Shown here one piece after another: positions 1-9,143 of a stretch of DNA of 64,000 nt. Each line of letters starts with the position of its first letter. The stretch's first letter is position 1. The DNA comes from Acidisoma cellulosilyticum (GTDB lineage: Bacteria; Pseudomonadota; Alphaproteobacteria; Acetobacterales; Acetobacteraceae): the NCBI RefSeq assembly GCF_020621385.1, contig NZ_JAESVA010000008.1:124001-188000 (forward strand), in the 5' to 3' direction. A program made the translations under genes and the position numbers. Under the pieces are notes generated by a model. It worked only from the letters and a program-made list of their open reading frames with translations. It had not been told where the DNA came from and made no database searches.

Positions 1-318
1 GTAATCGGGCTTGTTAAGCATGCTGGGCTGGCTTTTGATGCGGTCTTAAGTGGGGAGTTGGTTCACTCCTATAAGCCCTCACCCGACGTATACCGCTCCG
101 CATCGACCTATCTCGGATTTCCACCAAGCGAGATCATGATGGTCGCGGCCCACAAATTTGATCTAAAAGCCGCTAAGGCTAATGGTTTCAGGACGGCTTA
201 CATCCCAAGACCTTTTGAGATTGGACCAGCAACCAAAGTTGATCATTCTCCCGAACCCTACATCGATATTATTGCAAGGGATCTCGTCGCGCTATCGGCG
301 AATATTGAGCCGGCCTGA
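1..318 (+). CDS. Haloacid dehalogenase type II, C-terminal part (cut by window edge)
   Basis: The reading frame is open from base 1, so the start lies outside the window. The visible 105 residues match the end of HAD-superfamily 2-haloacid dehalogenases: the motif III lysine in HSYKPSPDVY, followed by the motif IV region MVAAHKFDLKAAKANG, where the family usually has an Asn-x-Asp-Leu pattern, then RTAYIPRP. Members hydrolyse short 2-haloalkanoic acids through an Asp nucleophile, which is not visible here. The Asp of motif IV is kept, but the usual Asn before it is Lys. The enzyme should be cytoplasmic. Substrate cannot be judged from this part alone. Confidence 0.8.
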   Translation, partial: VIGLVKHAGLAFDAVLSGELVHSYKPSPDVYRSASTYLGFPPSEIMMVAAHKFDLKAAKANGFRTAYIPRPFEIGPATKVDHSPEPYIDIIARDLVALSANIEPA

Positions 319-389
319 AATCAGCCCGCTCTGTGCCCCCTCCGAAGTTATTGCGCTATCGACTATGATCCTCCGGGCGTCTTCGGCGC

Positions 390-719
390 GTGGCCGACGA
401 CGATTGCACCGGCATGGTACTCGATGGGCAACTCCAATTCGGACATGCCAGCGCAGGCCAGGTGCGGGGTTTTATAAGCAGACATCACGCCCATTGCGGC
501 ATCCCCACGGCTTGGCGATTCCATAGCGCCGTTTTCAACGGCGGCACGCTGATGGGCCTCGCGATCGTCGGCAACCCAGTTGCCCTTGCCCTGTCAGGCA
601 GATGCATCCTGGAGGTGAACCGACTTTGCATTTATGGGATAGAACGTTACGGTGTATTATTAGAGGCGATCGGTCAGTCTTTGCCTGGAGAACTTAGAAA
701 ACACAAACGGAGCTACTGA
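390..719 (+). pseudogene. Fragment of an XF1762-type (GNAT-like) phage/mobile protein
   Basis: Residues about 15-75 of this frame read like the N-terminal half of the small XF1762-type family found in phages and mobile DNA: FISRHHAHCGIPTAWRF, then GLAIVGNPVAL and LEVNRLC. The family continues past this point with an alanine-rich helix and a GNAT-like end; here the similarity stops after NRLC and unrelated residues follow up to the stop. I read it as a truncated relic. The first residues also look unrelated. No function should be assumed. It sits between the HAD gene and an AraC regulator. Confidence 0.45.
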
Positions 720-731
720 AGGGACCGCAGA

Positions 732-1625
732 ATGGATCTCGAGGGACGATGGAAACTCCCGCCGACCAACCTGATCGCCAGCTCGGCGGCTCGCAAGTGG
801 AAGGGGATTGGCGTCGAACTCAGACGCCATAGTGCCGGGGAAGTGCCTGAGATGGTGGCGGATCGAATGGTCATCGCGATCGCTGTCCGAGGAAATCACC
901 GGGCTATCATTCATCGGCGGGGAAACGGCGTCCGGCAAGCGACACACGCATCGCGAGGAACCGTTTGGCTCTGCCCGCAGGGTGTTGCCGAAGATAATAT
1001 TCGGATCACATCGGCTATCCCCGAAATGTTGCATATCTACTTGCCGGCGGCGACATTTGTTGCCCTAGCGAAGGAAGATAACTTCTCAGACGTAACGCGA
1101 CAAAGCATTCGCTACAAGGCAGGCTTCCAAGATCCTCTGCTGTTTCAACTGGCCGCCGTCCTTCTCGAAGAACTGACGGCAGAGACGTCGTCTGGACGCC
1201 TTCTCGTCGAGACAGCGGCCCTAACCGTCGCAGCACGCCTTCTACACAGCCATGGCGAGGCGGCGTTGCCCTACGCAGCCCGCACCCGGCCAGCGATCGG
1301 CTTGGACATTACACGGTTGCGTCGCGTGATCGACTTCATTGAAGCGCACACAGATGAGGATGTCGGGGTTGATGACCTTGCCTCCGTCGCATGCCTCAGC
1401 CCGTTCCATTTCTCACGGGCCTTCAAGGAGGCGACGGGTCTCACGCCACACCGCTTCATCAGTCAAAGGCGTCTTCAGCGCGCCAGACTTCTTCTAGAAA
1501 CGTCTGAGCTATCGATCACCGATGTCGCATCGATGGCAAACTTTTCCTCTCAAGCGAATTTCACACGGGCCTTCAGCCGCATCATCGGCATATCACCGGG
1601 GGAGTACCGGAGGCGCCGCACTTAG
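732..1625 (+). CDS. AraC family transcriptional regulator
   Basis: A 297-residue protein. The last 100 residues carry the two helix-turn-helix units typical of AraC/XylS: first unit around DVGVDDLASVACLSPFHFSR, second around ITDVASMANFSSQANFTRAF, closing with GISPGEYRRRR. The N-terminal 180 residues are the less conserved sensing part; no ligand can be predicted. The ATG at 732 lies a few bases after a weak purine-rich stretch. It is followed after about 150 bases by cydAB on the same strand, so it could control them, but such regulators often act on unrelated neighbours. Confidence 0.9.
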   Translation: MDLEGRWKLPPTNLIASSAARKWKGIGVELRRHSAGEVPEMVADRMVIAIAVRGNHRAIIHRRGNGVRQATHASRGTVWLCPQGVAEDNIRITSAIPEMLHIYLPAATFVALAKEDNFSDVTRQSIRYKAGFQDPLLFQLAAVLLEELTAETSSGRLLVETAALTVAARLLHSHGEAALPYAARTRPAIGLDITRLRRVIDFIEAHTDEDVGVDDLASVACLSPFHFSRAFKEATGLTPHRFISQRRLQRARLLLETSELSITDVASMANFSSQANFTRAFSRIIGISPGEYRRRRT

Positions 1626-1778
1626 CGAATGCGCGGCTACCGGCGGGCGTAAGAGCAAGATCTGGAAAAAGGTCCGCAGTTAGGGAAAAGACGGAAGGAT
1701 CGGTTACCGCGTATAGCCGCATAACGCAACGACTTGATCCGATCCCACTTCGGCTTCTCCTGGAATGGAAATCCCCCG

Positions 1779-3161
1779 ATGAGCCTGGATCCCGTCTTCC
1801 TATCGCGCCTGCAGTGGGCCTGGGTCATCGGCTGGCATATTCTTCTGCCGGCATTTACAGTGGGCCTCGCCTCTTACATTGCTGTGTTGGAGGGGCTGTT
1901 CTTCTTCACCGGAAACAATATCTGGTTTCGGATTTCGCGCTTCTGGACGCGCATCTTTTCCGTAGCCTTCGCCATGGGCGTTGTCACCGGAATCATTATG
2001 CCCTTTCAGTTCGGAACGAACTGGTCGCGCTTCTCTGATGCCGCCGCCAATGTGATCTCGCCCATGTTGGCGTACGAGGATCTCATGGCTTTCTTTTTGG
2101 AGGCGACCTTCCTAGGCGTTCTTCTGTTTGGCCGAGGTCTAGTCCCTCGTTGGGCTCATTTCCTGGCGGCTTGCATGGTGGCGGCGGGCACCTTGATGTC
2201 GTCTTTCTGGATTTTGTCTGCCAATAGCTGGATGCAAACGCCCTCGGGCTTCGTAGAGCTTGATGGAAGATTCTTTCCCGAAAACTGGATGGCAATCGTC
2301 TTCAACCCGTCCTTTCCCTATCGCCTGGCACATAATGTCACCGCCTTCTATCTCACTACTGGTTTTGTCGTGCTCGGCGTCGGAGCCTATCTCGTGCAGT
2401 GCGATCACGCTCGCGAGGAGGGAAGGCGGATCGTGCTTATGGCGCTAAGCTTACTGGCCATCTTCGTGCCGCTTCAGTTTTTACTGGGCGATCTTCATGG
2501 CCTCAATACGCGCGAATATCAGCCGGCCAAGCTGGCCGCTATGGAAGGAAGATGGGACACAGCATCACCGGCGCCATTGACGCTTTTTGCGATTCCCAAC
2601 CAAAAGGAAGCGCATAACGACTACAACGTTGATGTGCCATACCTGGGAAGCCTGATCCTAACGCACTCGTTGACGGGTGCGGTCAGGGGATTGAAGGACT
2701 GGCCGGCGGATGAGCGGCCACCGGTCTGGCCGGTATTCTTCGCCTTCCGGATCATGGTCGGGATCGCCTTCATCATGCTGGGTGTCGTGATGCTTGGCTG
2801 GTTCCTGCGTCTTCGCGGCGGCTTGTTCGAGACCCGTTGGTTCCTGCGCCTCTGCCAATGGACGGCACCGGCGGGCTTTTTCGCGGTGCTGGCAGGCTGG
2901 ACAGTGACCGAAGTGGGACGACAGCCTTGGACGGTCTATGGCATGCTGCGTACGGCCGATTCAGTATCCCCATCGCTGCGCGGTGCGGACGTTATGGGAT
3001 CGCTCCTGCTCTACATGGTCGTCTATCTAATTCTGTACCCTGTGGGAGTCGCTGTCATGGCGGTCATGGTTCGCAATGGACCCGCACGTGACGAGATGCC
3101 ACCGCCGATCGCGGGGCAGCAATCACGCCCACCCATTGCCACCGTGACGGAGTCAAAATGA
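1779..3161 (+). CDS. cydA: Cytochrome bd ubiquinol oxidase subunit I (short Q-loop, CIO type)
   Basis: Inner-membrane quinol oxidase subunit carrying the haems; it oxidises ubiquinol and reduces oxygen to water. About 460 residues with many membrane helices. The haem b595 His is seen in WHILLPAF near the N terminus, the b558 His in RLAHNVTAFY, and the conserved GRQPWTVYG lies near residue 385. The length and a short Q-loop point to the cyanide-insensitive (CioA-like) branch rather than the long E. coli CydA. I choose the ATG at 1779 because the 15 codons upstream (from 1734) precede the conserved start. The stop overlaps the cydB start by 4 bases (ATGA), so the two are translationally coupled. 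Confidence 0.95.
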   Translation: MSLDPVFLSRLQWAWVIGWHILLPAFTVGLASYIAVLEGLFFFTGNNIWFRISRFWTRIFSVAFAMGVVTGIIMPFQFGTNWSRFSDAAANVISPMLAYEDLMAFFLEATFLGVLLFGRGLVPRWAHFLAACMVAAGTLMSSFWILSANSWMQTPSGFVELDGRFFPENWMAIVFNPSFPYRLAHNVTAFYLTTGFVVLGVGAYLVQCDHAREEGRRIVLMALSLLAIFVPLQFLLGDLHGLNTREYQPAKLAAMEGRWDTASPAPLTLFAIPNQKEAHNDYNVDVPYLGSLILTHSLTGAVRGLKDWPADERPPVWPVFFAFRIMVGIAFIMLGVVMLGWFLRLRGGLFETRWFLRLCQWTAPAGFFAVLAGWTVTEVGRQPWTVYGMLRTADSVSPSLRGADVMGSLLLYMVVYLILYPVGVAVMAVMVRNGPARDEMPPPIAGQQSRPPIATVTESK

Positions 3162-4174
3162 TGGGTGGAGGACTCCTCGATCTCGTGCCGATTTGGACGG
3201 CGATTATCGCCATCGGCGTCTTTCTCTACGTCCTACTTGATGGTTTTGATCTGGGCGTCGGGATGCTCTACGGATTGGCGCCAAAGGATGACCGGGCAAC
3301 AATCATGAACAGCATCGCGCCCGTCTGGGACGGCAATGAAACCTGGCTCATCCTAGGGGGAGTCGCATTGCTTGCGGTGTTTCCCCTCGCCTTCGCCATC
3401 ATCATCCCCGCGGTCTATTTTCCGATCCTTTTGATGCTTCTGGCACTCGTATTTCGTGGAGTCGCCTTCGAGTTTCGGTTTCGGCAGCCCTGGCTCTCCC
3501 GTTTTTGGTCGCGAGGCTTTTGTGTGGGCTCCGGCCTCGCAGCCTTCGCGCAGGGCGCAGTCCTTGGCAGCATTATTCAGGGCTTCACCGTCCAGAACCG
3601 TGTTTTCGCCGGAACGTCCTGGGATTGGCTGACACCCTTCTCCGTCACGACCGGTGTCGCCCTCATGCTCGGCTATGGGCTGTTGGGTGCCGGATGGCTT
3701 GTGATCAAGACTGAGGGTGCGCTGCAAGCCTGGGCGCGCCGGATGGGCCGTGTTTGCCTCATCGGCGTCGTCGTCGCGATCCTGGCCGTGAGCGTATGGA
3801 CGCCGCTGGCGGACACTGCGGTCGCACGGCGCTGGCTCGCGATGCCGAACATCATTTATCTTGCTCCTATACCGCTGCTGACGGCGGTTCTTGCTTATGC
3901 CGCTTGGCGCTCGCTCGACGGCTGGGGCGGAGATAGCGCGCTATTTTTCGCGGCAATGGGATTGTTTCTTCTGTCCTATCTCGGTATCGCCATCAGCCTC
4001 TGGCCAATGATCGTGCCTTACCACTACACGCTTTGGCAGGCCGCATCGTCGGCGGGTACGCAAGCCTTTCTGCTTGTCGGTACCTTAGTCCTCCTGCCGA
4101 TCATACTGATGTACACGGGATGGTCCTACTGGGTATTCCGGGGGAAAATGCGAGGCGATATCGGATATCACTAA
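3158..4174 (+). CDS. cydB: Cytochrome bd ubiquinol oxidase subunit II
   Basis: 338 residues, the second membrane subunit of the bd oxidase. The N terminus has the family signature YVLLDGFDLGVGML, followed by APVWDGNETWLI, both diagnostic of CydB. Eight or nine hydrophobic segments follow. The ATG overlaps the cydA stop. No cydX-like small gene or cydDC exporter is seen nearby; the next downstream sequence is a decayed efflux gene. Bd oxidases serve at low oxygen or under cyanide or acid stress, which would suit an acid-living acetic acid bacterium (inference). Confidence 0.95.
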   Translation: MMGGGLLDLVPIWTAIIAIGVFLYVLLDGFDLGVGMLYGLAPKDDRATIMNSIAPVWDGNETWLILGGVALLAVFPLAFAIIIPAVYFPILLMLLALVFRGVAFEFRFRQPWLSRFWSRGFCVGSGLAAFAQGAVLGSIIQGFTVQNRVFAGTSWDWLTPFSVTTGVALMLGYGLLGAGWLVIKTEGALQAWARRMGRVCLIGVVVAILAVSVWTPLADTAVARRWLAMPNIIYLAPIPLLTAVLAYAAWRSLDGWGGDSALFFAAMGLFLLSYLGIAISLWPMIVPYHYTLWQAASSAGTQAFLLVGTLVLLPIILMYTGWSYWVFRGKMRGDIGYH

Positions 4175-4223
4175 GCCGCGCCCTCGACGACCACAGGCCA
4201 TTTGCAAAAACGCCGGGAGAGCA

Positions 4224-4652
4224 TGACTCAAATACAACAACTGATCGGACTTCTTGGCGTTCTCATCGTGCAACTCGGCAACTTTGTAACGCCAGGAAGT
4301 CCGCTGATGGCTCTAGTGCCGCTTGATGCGATTTATTGTGGCAAACTATCGCGAGATTGCGCTCAGGGACGTGCGGCCAGGCCAGCCCGTATCGGTTCAC
4401 GTGGATGCTTACGGGATCGACCTGAGAGGCGTGGTGGATGCACTGCCACCAGCATCCGGAGCTACCTTCGATGCTATCGCGTCCGATAATGCCACAGGTA
4501 ATTTTACCAAGATCGTGCAGCGCCTGCCGTTGAGGATTCGGCTTCTTCCTCATCAGGCGTCGGCCAAGTTGCTGCAGGTCGGGCTTTCGGTTGAGACATC
4601 GATCGACACGACATCCTCCGCAGTTCCAGACACGGCGCAACAGGGAAATTGA
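4224..4652 (+). pseudogene. C-terminal part of an EmrA/HlyD membrane fusion protein, frameshifted
   Basis: From 4224 the frame reads up to VQLGNFVTPGSPLMALVPLD, the hairpin-exit segment of EmrA-type membrane fusion proteins. At about 4336 the frame is lost (one extra base or two missing), and the match goes on in the next frame with VANYREIALRDVRPGQPVS, then NATGNFTKIVQRLPLRIRL, the classical end of the family. It therefore cannot make an intact protein. The missing N-terminal part of such a protein lies 1.8 kb downstream at 6501-7358 on the same strand, that is, the halves are in swapped order with two oxidoreductase genes between them. Confidence 0.8.
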
Positions 4653-4725
4653 TCGCCGCAGAGAGATCCTGTTGGCGATGCGAAGGATGACAGTTGTGAC
4701 GAATTCAGTGGAGCCGATTGGACCA

Positions 4726-5682
4726 ATGAAAGCTATTCAGATCGCCAGCTTTGGCGGCATCGAGGTGTTGACCTACGAGGAAGTTGAACGGCCAAAGCCA
4801 GGACTTGGCCAGGTTCTCGTGCGTGTGGAGGCTTCGGGCGTGGGACCGTGGGATGTCTGGATTCGCGAGGGTCGAAGTGTCCTTCCCCAACCGCTGCCCT
4901 TGATTCTCGGCTCCGACCTTGCGGGGGTGGTCGAGGCGGTGGGTCCCGGTGTGGAAGCGTTTGCCGTGGGAGATGCAGTGTTCGGTGTAACGAACGGCCG
5001 CTTCATCGGCGCCTACGCCCAACTCGCAGTGGCGGAGGCGGCGATGATCGCCCACAGACCGTGGCAGATCAGCGTGCTGGAGGCGGCGTCCGTGCCGGTG
5101 ATCGCCACAACAGCCTGGCAGATGCTGGTGGATCACGCGGAGGCAAAGGCCAGCCAGAACGTCCTGGTCTTGGGCGGAGCAGGCAATGTCGGTGCCTTTG
5201 CCGTGCAGATGGCGCGCCACCTGGGTGCCCGGGTGGTCGCGACCGCCCGGAGCACTCAATTCGGTGACGTCCGGACCCTGGGCGCGGATGCGGTCGCGGA
5301 CAGAGTGGAGCTAGCCGTCAGCCAGGTCGCCGGCGGGCTCGATGTTGTGATCGATACGCTGGGCGGCAGTGCTCTGGCGGAGGCCATGGAGGCGGTGCGG
5401 CCTGGTGGCGTCGTTATCTCAGCCGTTGAGGAGCCGGATCAGACGGTCGCAGCGCGTCGTGGCATTCGCGGCTCCTTTATGCTGGTCGCGGTGACAAGCG
5501 AACGGCTCGGGAAGATTGCCGCTCTAATGAGCAGGCGTCGTCTCGTCGCCCGAGTGGGGGAGATCATCCCACTGAGTGATGCCCGTCTCGCGCACGAAAT
5601 GCTAGGAGGCCTCCAACACAAGCCTGGCAAAATTCTCCTCGTGCCGCCTAGCGACACGGACGGACCCGAACACGTTCTGTAA
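4726..5682 (+). CDS. Zinc-type alcohol dehydrogenase-like NADP-dependent oxidoreductase
   Basis: 318 residues of the medium-chain dehydrogenase superfamily, quinone-oxidoreductase branch. It has a GroES-like N-terminal half (PGLGQVLVRVEASGVGPWDV) and a Rossmann half with the nucleotide loop VLVLGGAGNVGAFAVQMA. No catalytic or structural zinc cysteines are seen, so it likely reduces a quinone or enone with NADPH. I start at ATG 4726 (MKAIQIASFGG), where family similarity begins; the frame is open further upstream. It forms a likely operon with the NmrA-like gene 23 bases downstream. Confidence 0.9.
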   Translation: MKAIQIASFGGIEVLTYEEVERPKPGLGQVLVRVEASGVGPWDVWIREGRSVLPQPLPLILGSDLAGVVEAVGPGVEAFAVGDAVFGVTNGRFIGAYAQLAVAEAAMIAHRPWQISVLEAASVPVIATTAWQMLVDHAEAKASQNVLVLGGAGNVGAFAVQMARHLGARVVATARSTQFGDVRTLGADAVADRVELAVSQVAGGLDVVIDTLGGSALAEAMEAVRPGGVVISAVEEPDQTVAARRGIRGSFMLVAVTSERLGKIAALMSRRRLVARVGEIIPLSDARLAHEMLGGLQHKPGKILLVPPSDTDGPEHVL

Positions 5683-5705
5683 CGCCCTTTCTCAGGAGAT
5701 AAACT

Positions 5706-6461
5706 ATGAAGATCGTCATTGTTGGCGGAGGCGGCCTCATCGGATCGCGGACCGTCACCATACTCCGCGTTGGCGGCCATGATGTCGTGGCGGCCGGGCG
5801 CACTTCGGGCGTAAACACCGTGACCGGCGAAGGCTTGGTGGAAGCACTCGCGGGCGCTCAGGTTGTGGTCGATGTGACGAACCCGCCCTCCTTCGAGGAT
5901 GCGGCGATTCTAGCGTTCTTCGAGACATCCAGTCGCAATCTGCTCGCGGCCGAAGCAGAGGCTGGCGTAAGGCACCACGTTGCCCTGTCGGTCGTCGGTG
6001 CCGACCGCCTTCTGGAAAGTGGCTACTTGCGCGGGAAGTTGGCCCAGGAAGCAGTGATTCAGAGTGCAACTACCCCCTATACTATCATCCGTTCGACCCA
6101 GTTTCTGGAATTCCTAAGCGGCATTGCCGCTTCAAGTGCCGATGGAACCGTGGTCAGGCTCTCATCCGGCCTGTTTCAGCCCATCGCTGCGGACGACGTG
6201 GCGGAGATCTTGGCCGATATGGTGGTCGCCGCGCCCCAAAACGGTATCATCGATATCGCTGGCCCGGAACGCGCCCCGTTCAACGAAATCGTCGCTCGCT
6301 ACCTCAGGGCGGTCGGCGACAGCCGAGAGGTCGTCAGTGACCCCGAGGCGCGATACTTTGGCGCCCAGGTTCAGGAGCTCTCGCTCGTGCCATTGGGCCA
6401 AGCGCGGCTCGGCCACATTGATTTGAACGAATGGCTCCGCCGTATGCCGGCCGCAGCCTGA
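5706..6461 (+). CDS. NAD(P)-binding protein, NmrA/atypical SDR type
   Basis: 251 residues. The N terminus MKIVIVGGGGLIGSRTV is a Rossmann dinucleotide-binding loop, followed by a segment with VVDVTNPPSFED, as in NmrA-like and 'NAD(P)H-binding' proteins. The YIIRSTQF-type strand appears as TPYTIIRSTQFLEF. There is no classical Tyr-x-x-x-Lys pair, so it may be a redox sensor or a reductase of the atypical class. A good ribosome site (AGGAG, about 5694) lies 8 bases before the ATG. It follows the alcohol dehydrogenase-like gene. Confidence 0.85.
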   Translation: MKIVIVGGGGLIGSRTVTILRVGGHDVVAAGRTSGVNTVTGEGLVEALAGAQVVVDVTNPPSFEDAAILAFFETSSRNLLAAEAEAGVRHHVALSVVGADRLLESGYLRGKLAQEAVIQSATTPYTIIRSTQFLEFLSGIAASSADGTVVRLSSGLFQPIAADDVAEILADMVVAAPQNGIIDIAGPERAPFNEIVARYLRAVGDSREVVSDPEARYFGAQVQELSLVPLGQARLGHIDLNEWLRRMPAAA

Positions 6462-6500
6462 TCGCCGCTTACTCTGAGCGAAGACGCGTCAGTGCCCGAC

Positions 6501-7358
6501 ATGACCGAGCAAAACAACGACGCGGGCCCGGCCAATGCGCAGCCAGTTGACAAAGAAGAGGCATCGGCTGCGCCGAACCTAGAGGCCCCGCAGACAAATC
6601 CGCAAAGCGGAAAGACTGGTCGCCGAAAACGACTTATTGTCGGGGGGCTCGGTGTTGCCGTGCTTGTGGCGCTGTTGGTGGTCGGCATCCCCTGGGTCGA
6701 GGCTATGCTCAGCACCGTCTCCACCGACGACGCCTATGTGAATGGGCACGTGACGTTTGTGGCACCCCGCGTCGCTGGGCAGGTTTCTCGCGTCCTGGTG
6801 GATGACAACAATCGTGTGCACAAGGGAGAACTTCTCGTCGAATTGAACAAGGAGCCTTATCGGATCGCGGCTTCCGAGAAGCAGGCCGCTGTCGATAAGG
6901 CGCAAGCAGACCTTCAAGCCGCCATCGCCTCAGTACGTGCAATCGAAGCCCAAGCAAGAAGCCGACGCTGGGACCTGCAACGCGCGGTACAGCAGGTCGA
7001 CAGCCAGATCGCGCTCCTGCACGCGCGGGTCGCCGCAGTCGAGAAGAGCAAAGCCGCATTGGCGCTGGCGCGCGTTGAATTCGCTCGGGCGCAGCAACTC
7101 GTCGCGAGATCCGATGTGCCGCAGGAGATCTATGACCAACGGCAGGCGGAGCTTGCAACGGCTGGCGCGGAACTCACCCAGACCCTGGCCGAGGTCTATC
7201 AGATTCGCGCCTCACTCGGGATACCGGCCCAGCCGGACGGGAGCGGCAGTCTCGACCAGGTGCCCCCCGATCTCGACGAGACCTTCTCCTCTGTACTCGA
7301 GGCGCAGGCCCAACTGATCCAGAGCGCGGATTCAGCAATTTCGAAAGCGCGACTGTAA
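6501..7358 (+). pseudogene. N-terminal part of an EmrA-type membrane fusion protein, truncated
   Basis: 285 residues from ATG 6501 (GTG 6492 is possible). A Pro/Ala-rich cytosolic tail is followed by a membrane anchor (about residues 50-70), then STDDAYVNGHVTFVAPRVAG, the lipoyl-half signature of EmrA, and a long coiled-coil hairpin. The frame stops inside the hairpin after ETFSSVLEAQAQL, where family members continue for another 100 or so residues. The lost end resembles the frameshifted fragment at 4224-4652. The protein could still be made, but it lacks the second lipoyl half and the beta-barrel, so efflux function is unlikely. Confidence 0.75.
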
Positions 7359-7381
7359 GAGACAAAAAACGTCTCTCCGCC

Positions 7382-7603
7382 ATGTTGCAGGACCTTGAAG
7401 CTTGCATCGAGAATCCACTTTTTAGGACGCCCTTCGGCAAAGTATTTGATCTGTCCGAATTCGCAGCGGCCATGGGCTATGCTGGCGGTGGAAAAGCGAC
7501 ATTCGCGATATCTTGCCGATCACTAGAGCGTTTCCTGTTCGCTTACGCTCACAGGTGCCGCTCTAGTTTATTGTTTTTGCGAGCATCTTTACCCGGCAGA
7601 TGA
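7382..7603 (+). pseudogene. Short open frame, faintly like the end of a zinc-type dehydrogenase
   Basis: The first 40 codons (CIENPLFRTPFGKVFDLSEF, then YAGGGKATF) weakly recall the last strand of medium-chain dehydrogenases, in which a 'P...vfpLe...eA...' pattern is followed by a gKvvl strand. The remaining codons run into a dispersed repeat. It is too short to be a gene by itself and may be a relic or chance. Confidence 0.2.
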
Positions 7604-7632
7604 TTCCATCTGACCGGGATCTGCTCTAGAGC
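7523..7632. repeat. Dispersed palindromic repeat, long copy
   Basis: Two hairpins lie side by side. The first runs 7523-7566 with arms beginning CTAGAGCG and ending CGCTCTAG. The second has the core CAGATGATTCCATCTG around 7600, extended by CCGG/CCGG arms, and ends at CTCTAGAGCG. A shorter copy in the opposite orientation lies at 40071-40120. Such non-coding repeats are common between genes of Rhodospirillales; it may be a MITE-like element or a REP-type sequence. Confidence 0.65.
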
Positions 7633-7884
7633 GTGTCATGCACACTGGATGAGGTGTGCGGCTTGTTTGAGCATATGTCCGACGAAGGCGATGACGTGGA
7701 ACCCGGCCAAGGTGGTCGCAACGCGTTCATAGTCCTTGACCAGTCTGCGGCACCGCGTGGCCCAGGCAAAGGATCTTTCCACAACCCATCGTCTGGGCGA
7801 GAGAACGAAGCCTCTCTTGGCTTCAGGCAGTTTGACGACCTCCAGCCTGATGCCTTCCGCCGCCGCCTTTGCCACCGTCTCGCC
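7629..7884 (-). pseudogene. IS5-family transposase, C-terminal remnant
   Basis: The minus-strand frame reads FVLSPRRWVVERSFAWATRC, then RRLVKDYERVATTLAG, the conserved end of IS5-type (IS427-like) transposases with the catalytic Glu in VVERSFAW. Only about 80 residues remain; the DDE core upstream is missing and the frame joins directly to an IS6-type remnant. It is non-functional. Confidence 0.85.
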
Positions 7885-8001
7885 CGTACTTGAACCGCTG
7901 CATCTGTCGCTCTCGTCATCGGCTTGGCCGATGTGAGTTCTCTGCTCGGTTGTTCAGGTAGCGGCTCTCTCGATGCTCGACGTCCGGCAGCAGTTCACGC
8001 T
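7885..8001 (-). pseudogene. IS6-family transposase remnant
   Basis: Reading the minus strand from 8001: KRELLPDVEHRESRYLNNRA, then ENSHRPSR, a stop, and RERQMQRFK. This is the conserved C-terminal block of IS6/IS26-type transposases (usually EHRQHKGLNNRAENSHQPTR then RERQMKRFK). About 38 codons remain with one in-frame TGA. It runs straight into the IS5 remnant, so one element was cut by the other. Confidence 0.7.
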
Positions 8002-8078
8002 TTGCCAGGCCTCAGCTCTTCGGTTTATCTGTGATGAGGGCGCGGGGCGGTGCTGTCAGGGCGGCATTCCGGATGTGA

Positions 8079-8921
8079 CTAGGCGGCGTGGATGAGTTTC
8101 GGCCTCTGTGCTGTCTGCGACTCAGCCCAGGCGAGCGCGTGATCCGCCACCTGTTCCCAGTCGTCCTGGCCACAGGTGAAGTGCGAACGGCCGGGGAATT
8201 CCTTCACCTCGATCACGCCGGTCTTGTACATCGCGGCGTTCTTGCGGTTGACCGAAGCGGGGACGATGTTGTCGGCGCCCCCGGCAATGAAGAGTAACGG
8301 GGCGCGATCAGCCTTGGCGTAATCGATCCTGGCGTCGCCTTTGTTGCGCAGCATGCCAAACGCGGCTTGCCATATCGGCCAGGTCGGCGCGGGCACCTGC
8401 ATTCCATTCCGTACGCGGTTCGACGCTTCCAGCGACATCGTGTTGGTGAAGGCATAGTGGAACTGCTTCGGGCTGAGCAGCACCGTGCCGCCCATGTTCC
8501 AGGGCTTGCCGAAGATCGTCAGCGTCGCGCGCTGCACGCTCAGCGGCAGCGTGACGAAGCCAGCCGACTGGCCGCCATGGATAGAGATCCCGGCCTTTCC
8601 ATATCCACGGTCGAGCAGTATTTGGACGGCGAGGCCGCCAAGCGAGTGGCCCATGATGATTGGCTGTTCGCCTGTTTCCGCCACGATGCCATCGATAACT
8701 TTGGCGAGGTGGTCGAAGATCGTCCCCATGCTCAGGCCGTTCAAGCCCGACGGGTTCTTGCGCAGATCGGCGATGTCGTCGCTGATGCCGGGGAAGGCCG
8801 GAACGACAACGCTGTATCCGGCGCGCTCGTAGCGGGCTTTCCACTGATCCCAGCTCTTCGGGGTTAGCCACAATCCGTGGATCAAAACGATCGTGCCTTT
8901 GGAGGCGGTTGAACGGTTCAT
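8079..8921 (-). CDS. Alpha/beta hydrolase
   Basis: 280 residues with the alpha/beta-hydrolase pattern: the oxyanion strand IVLIHGLWLTPKSWD, the nucleophile elbow GHSLGG (Ser about residue 92), a likely acid in AGGADNIVP and the catalytic His in GRSHFTCG. No signal peptide, so cytoplasmic. The substrate is unknown; the arrangement is close to plant-type esterase/'haloperoxidase-like' hydrolases. The ATG at 8921 is preceded on the minus strand by a purine-rich stretch (CAGGAG). It stands alone, divergent from a decayed TetR gene. Confidence 0.9.
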   Translation of the reverse strand: MNRSTASKGTIVLIHGLWLTPKSWDQWKARYERAGYSVVVPAFPGISDDIADLRKNPSGLNGLSMGTIFDHLAKVIDGIVAETGEQPIIMGHSLGGLAVQILLDRGYGKAGISIHGGQSAGFVTLPLSVQRATLTIFGKPWNMGGTVLLSPKQFHYAFTNTMSLEASNRVRNGMQVPAPTWPIWQAAFGMLRNKGDARIDYAKADRAPLLFIAGGADNIVPASVNRKNAAMYKTGVIEVKEFPGRSHFTCGQDDWEQVADHALAWAESQTAQRPKLIHAA

Positions 8922-9143
8922 TTGTAAGCTCCTGTTTGAAGGCTTTGGAGGAAGATCCGCAAAGTATTTTGCTAGGCTTCTCTAAGCCGGTGATAGATAT
9001 TCTCATCCTAAATGCGTGACGCTTTCAGACGACCGCGCTGTTTTAATGAGGTTAATTCTCTATCCCTGAGAGGAGTTTGGCCATGACGGAAGAGCTGAGA
9101 AACTTGTCCATTCTTCCGGAAACCTAGCATCGAGGTCTCGCTA

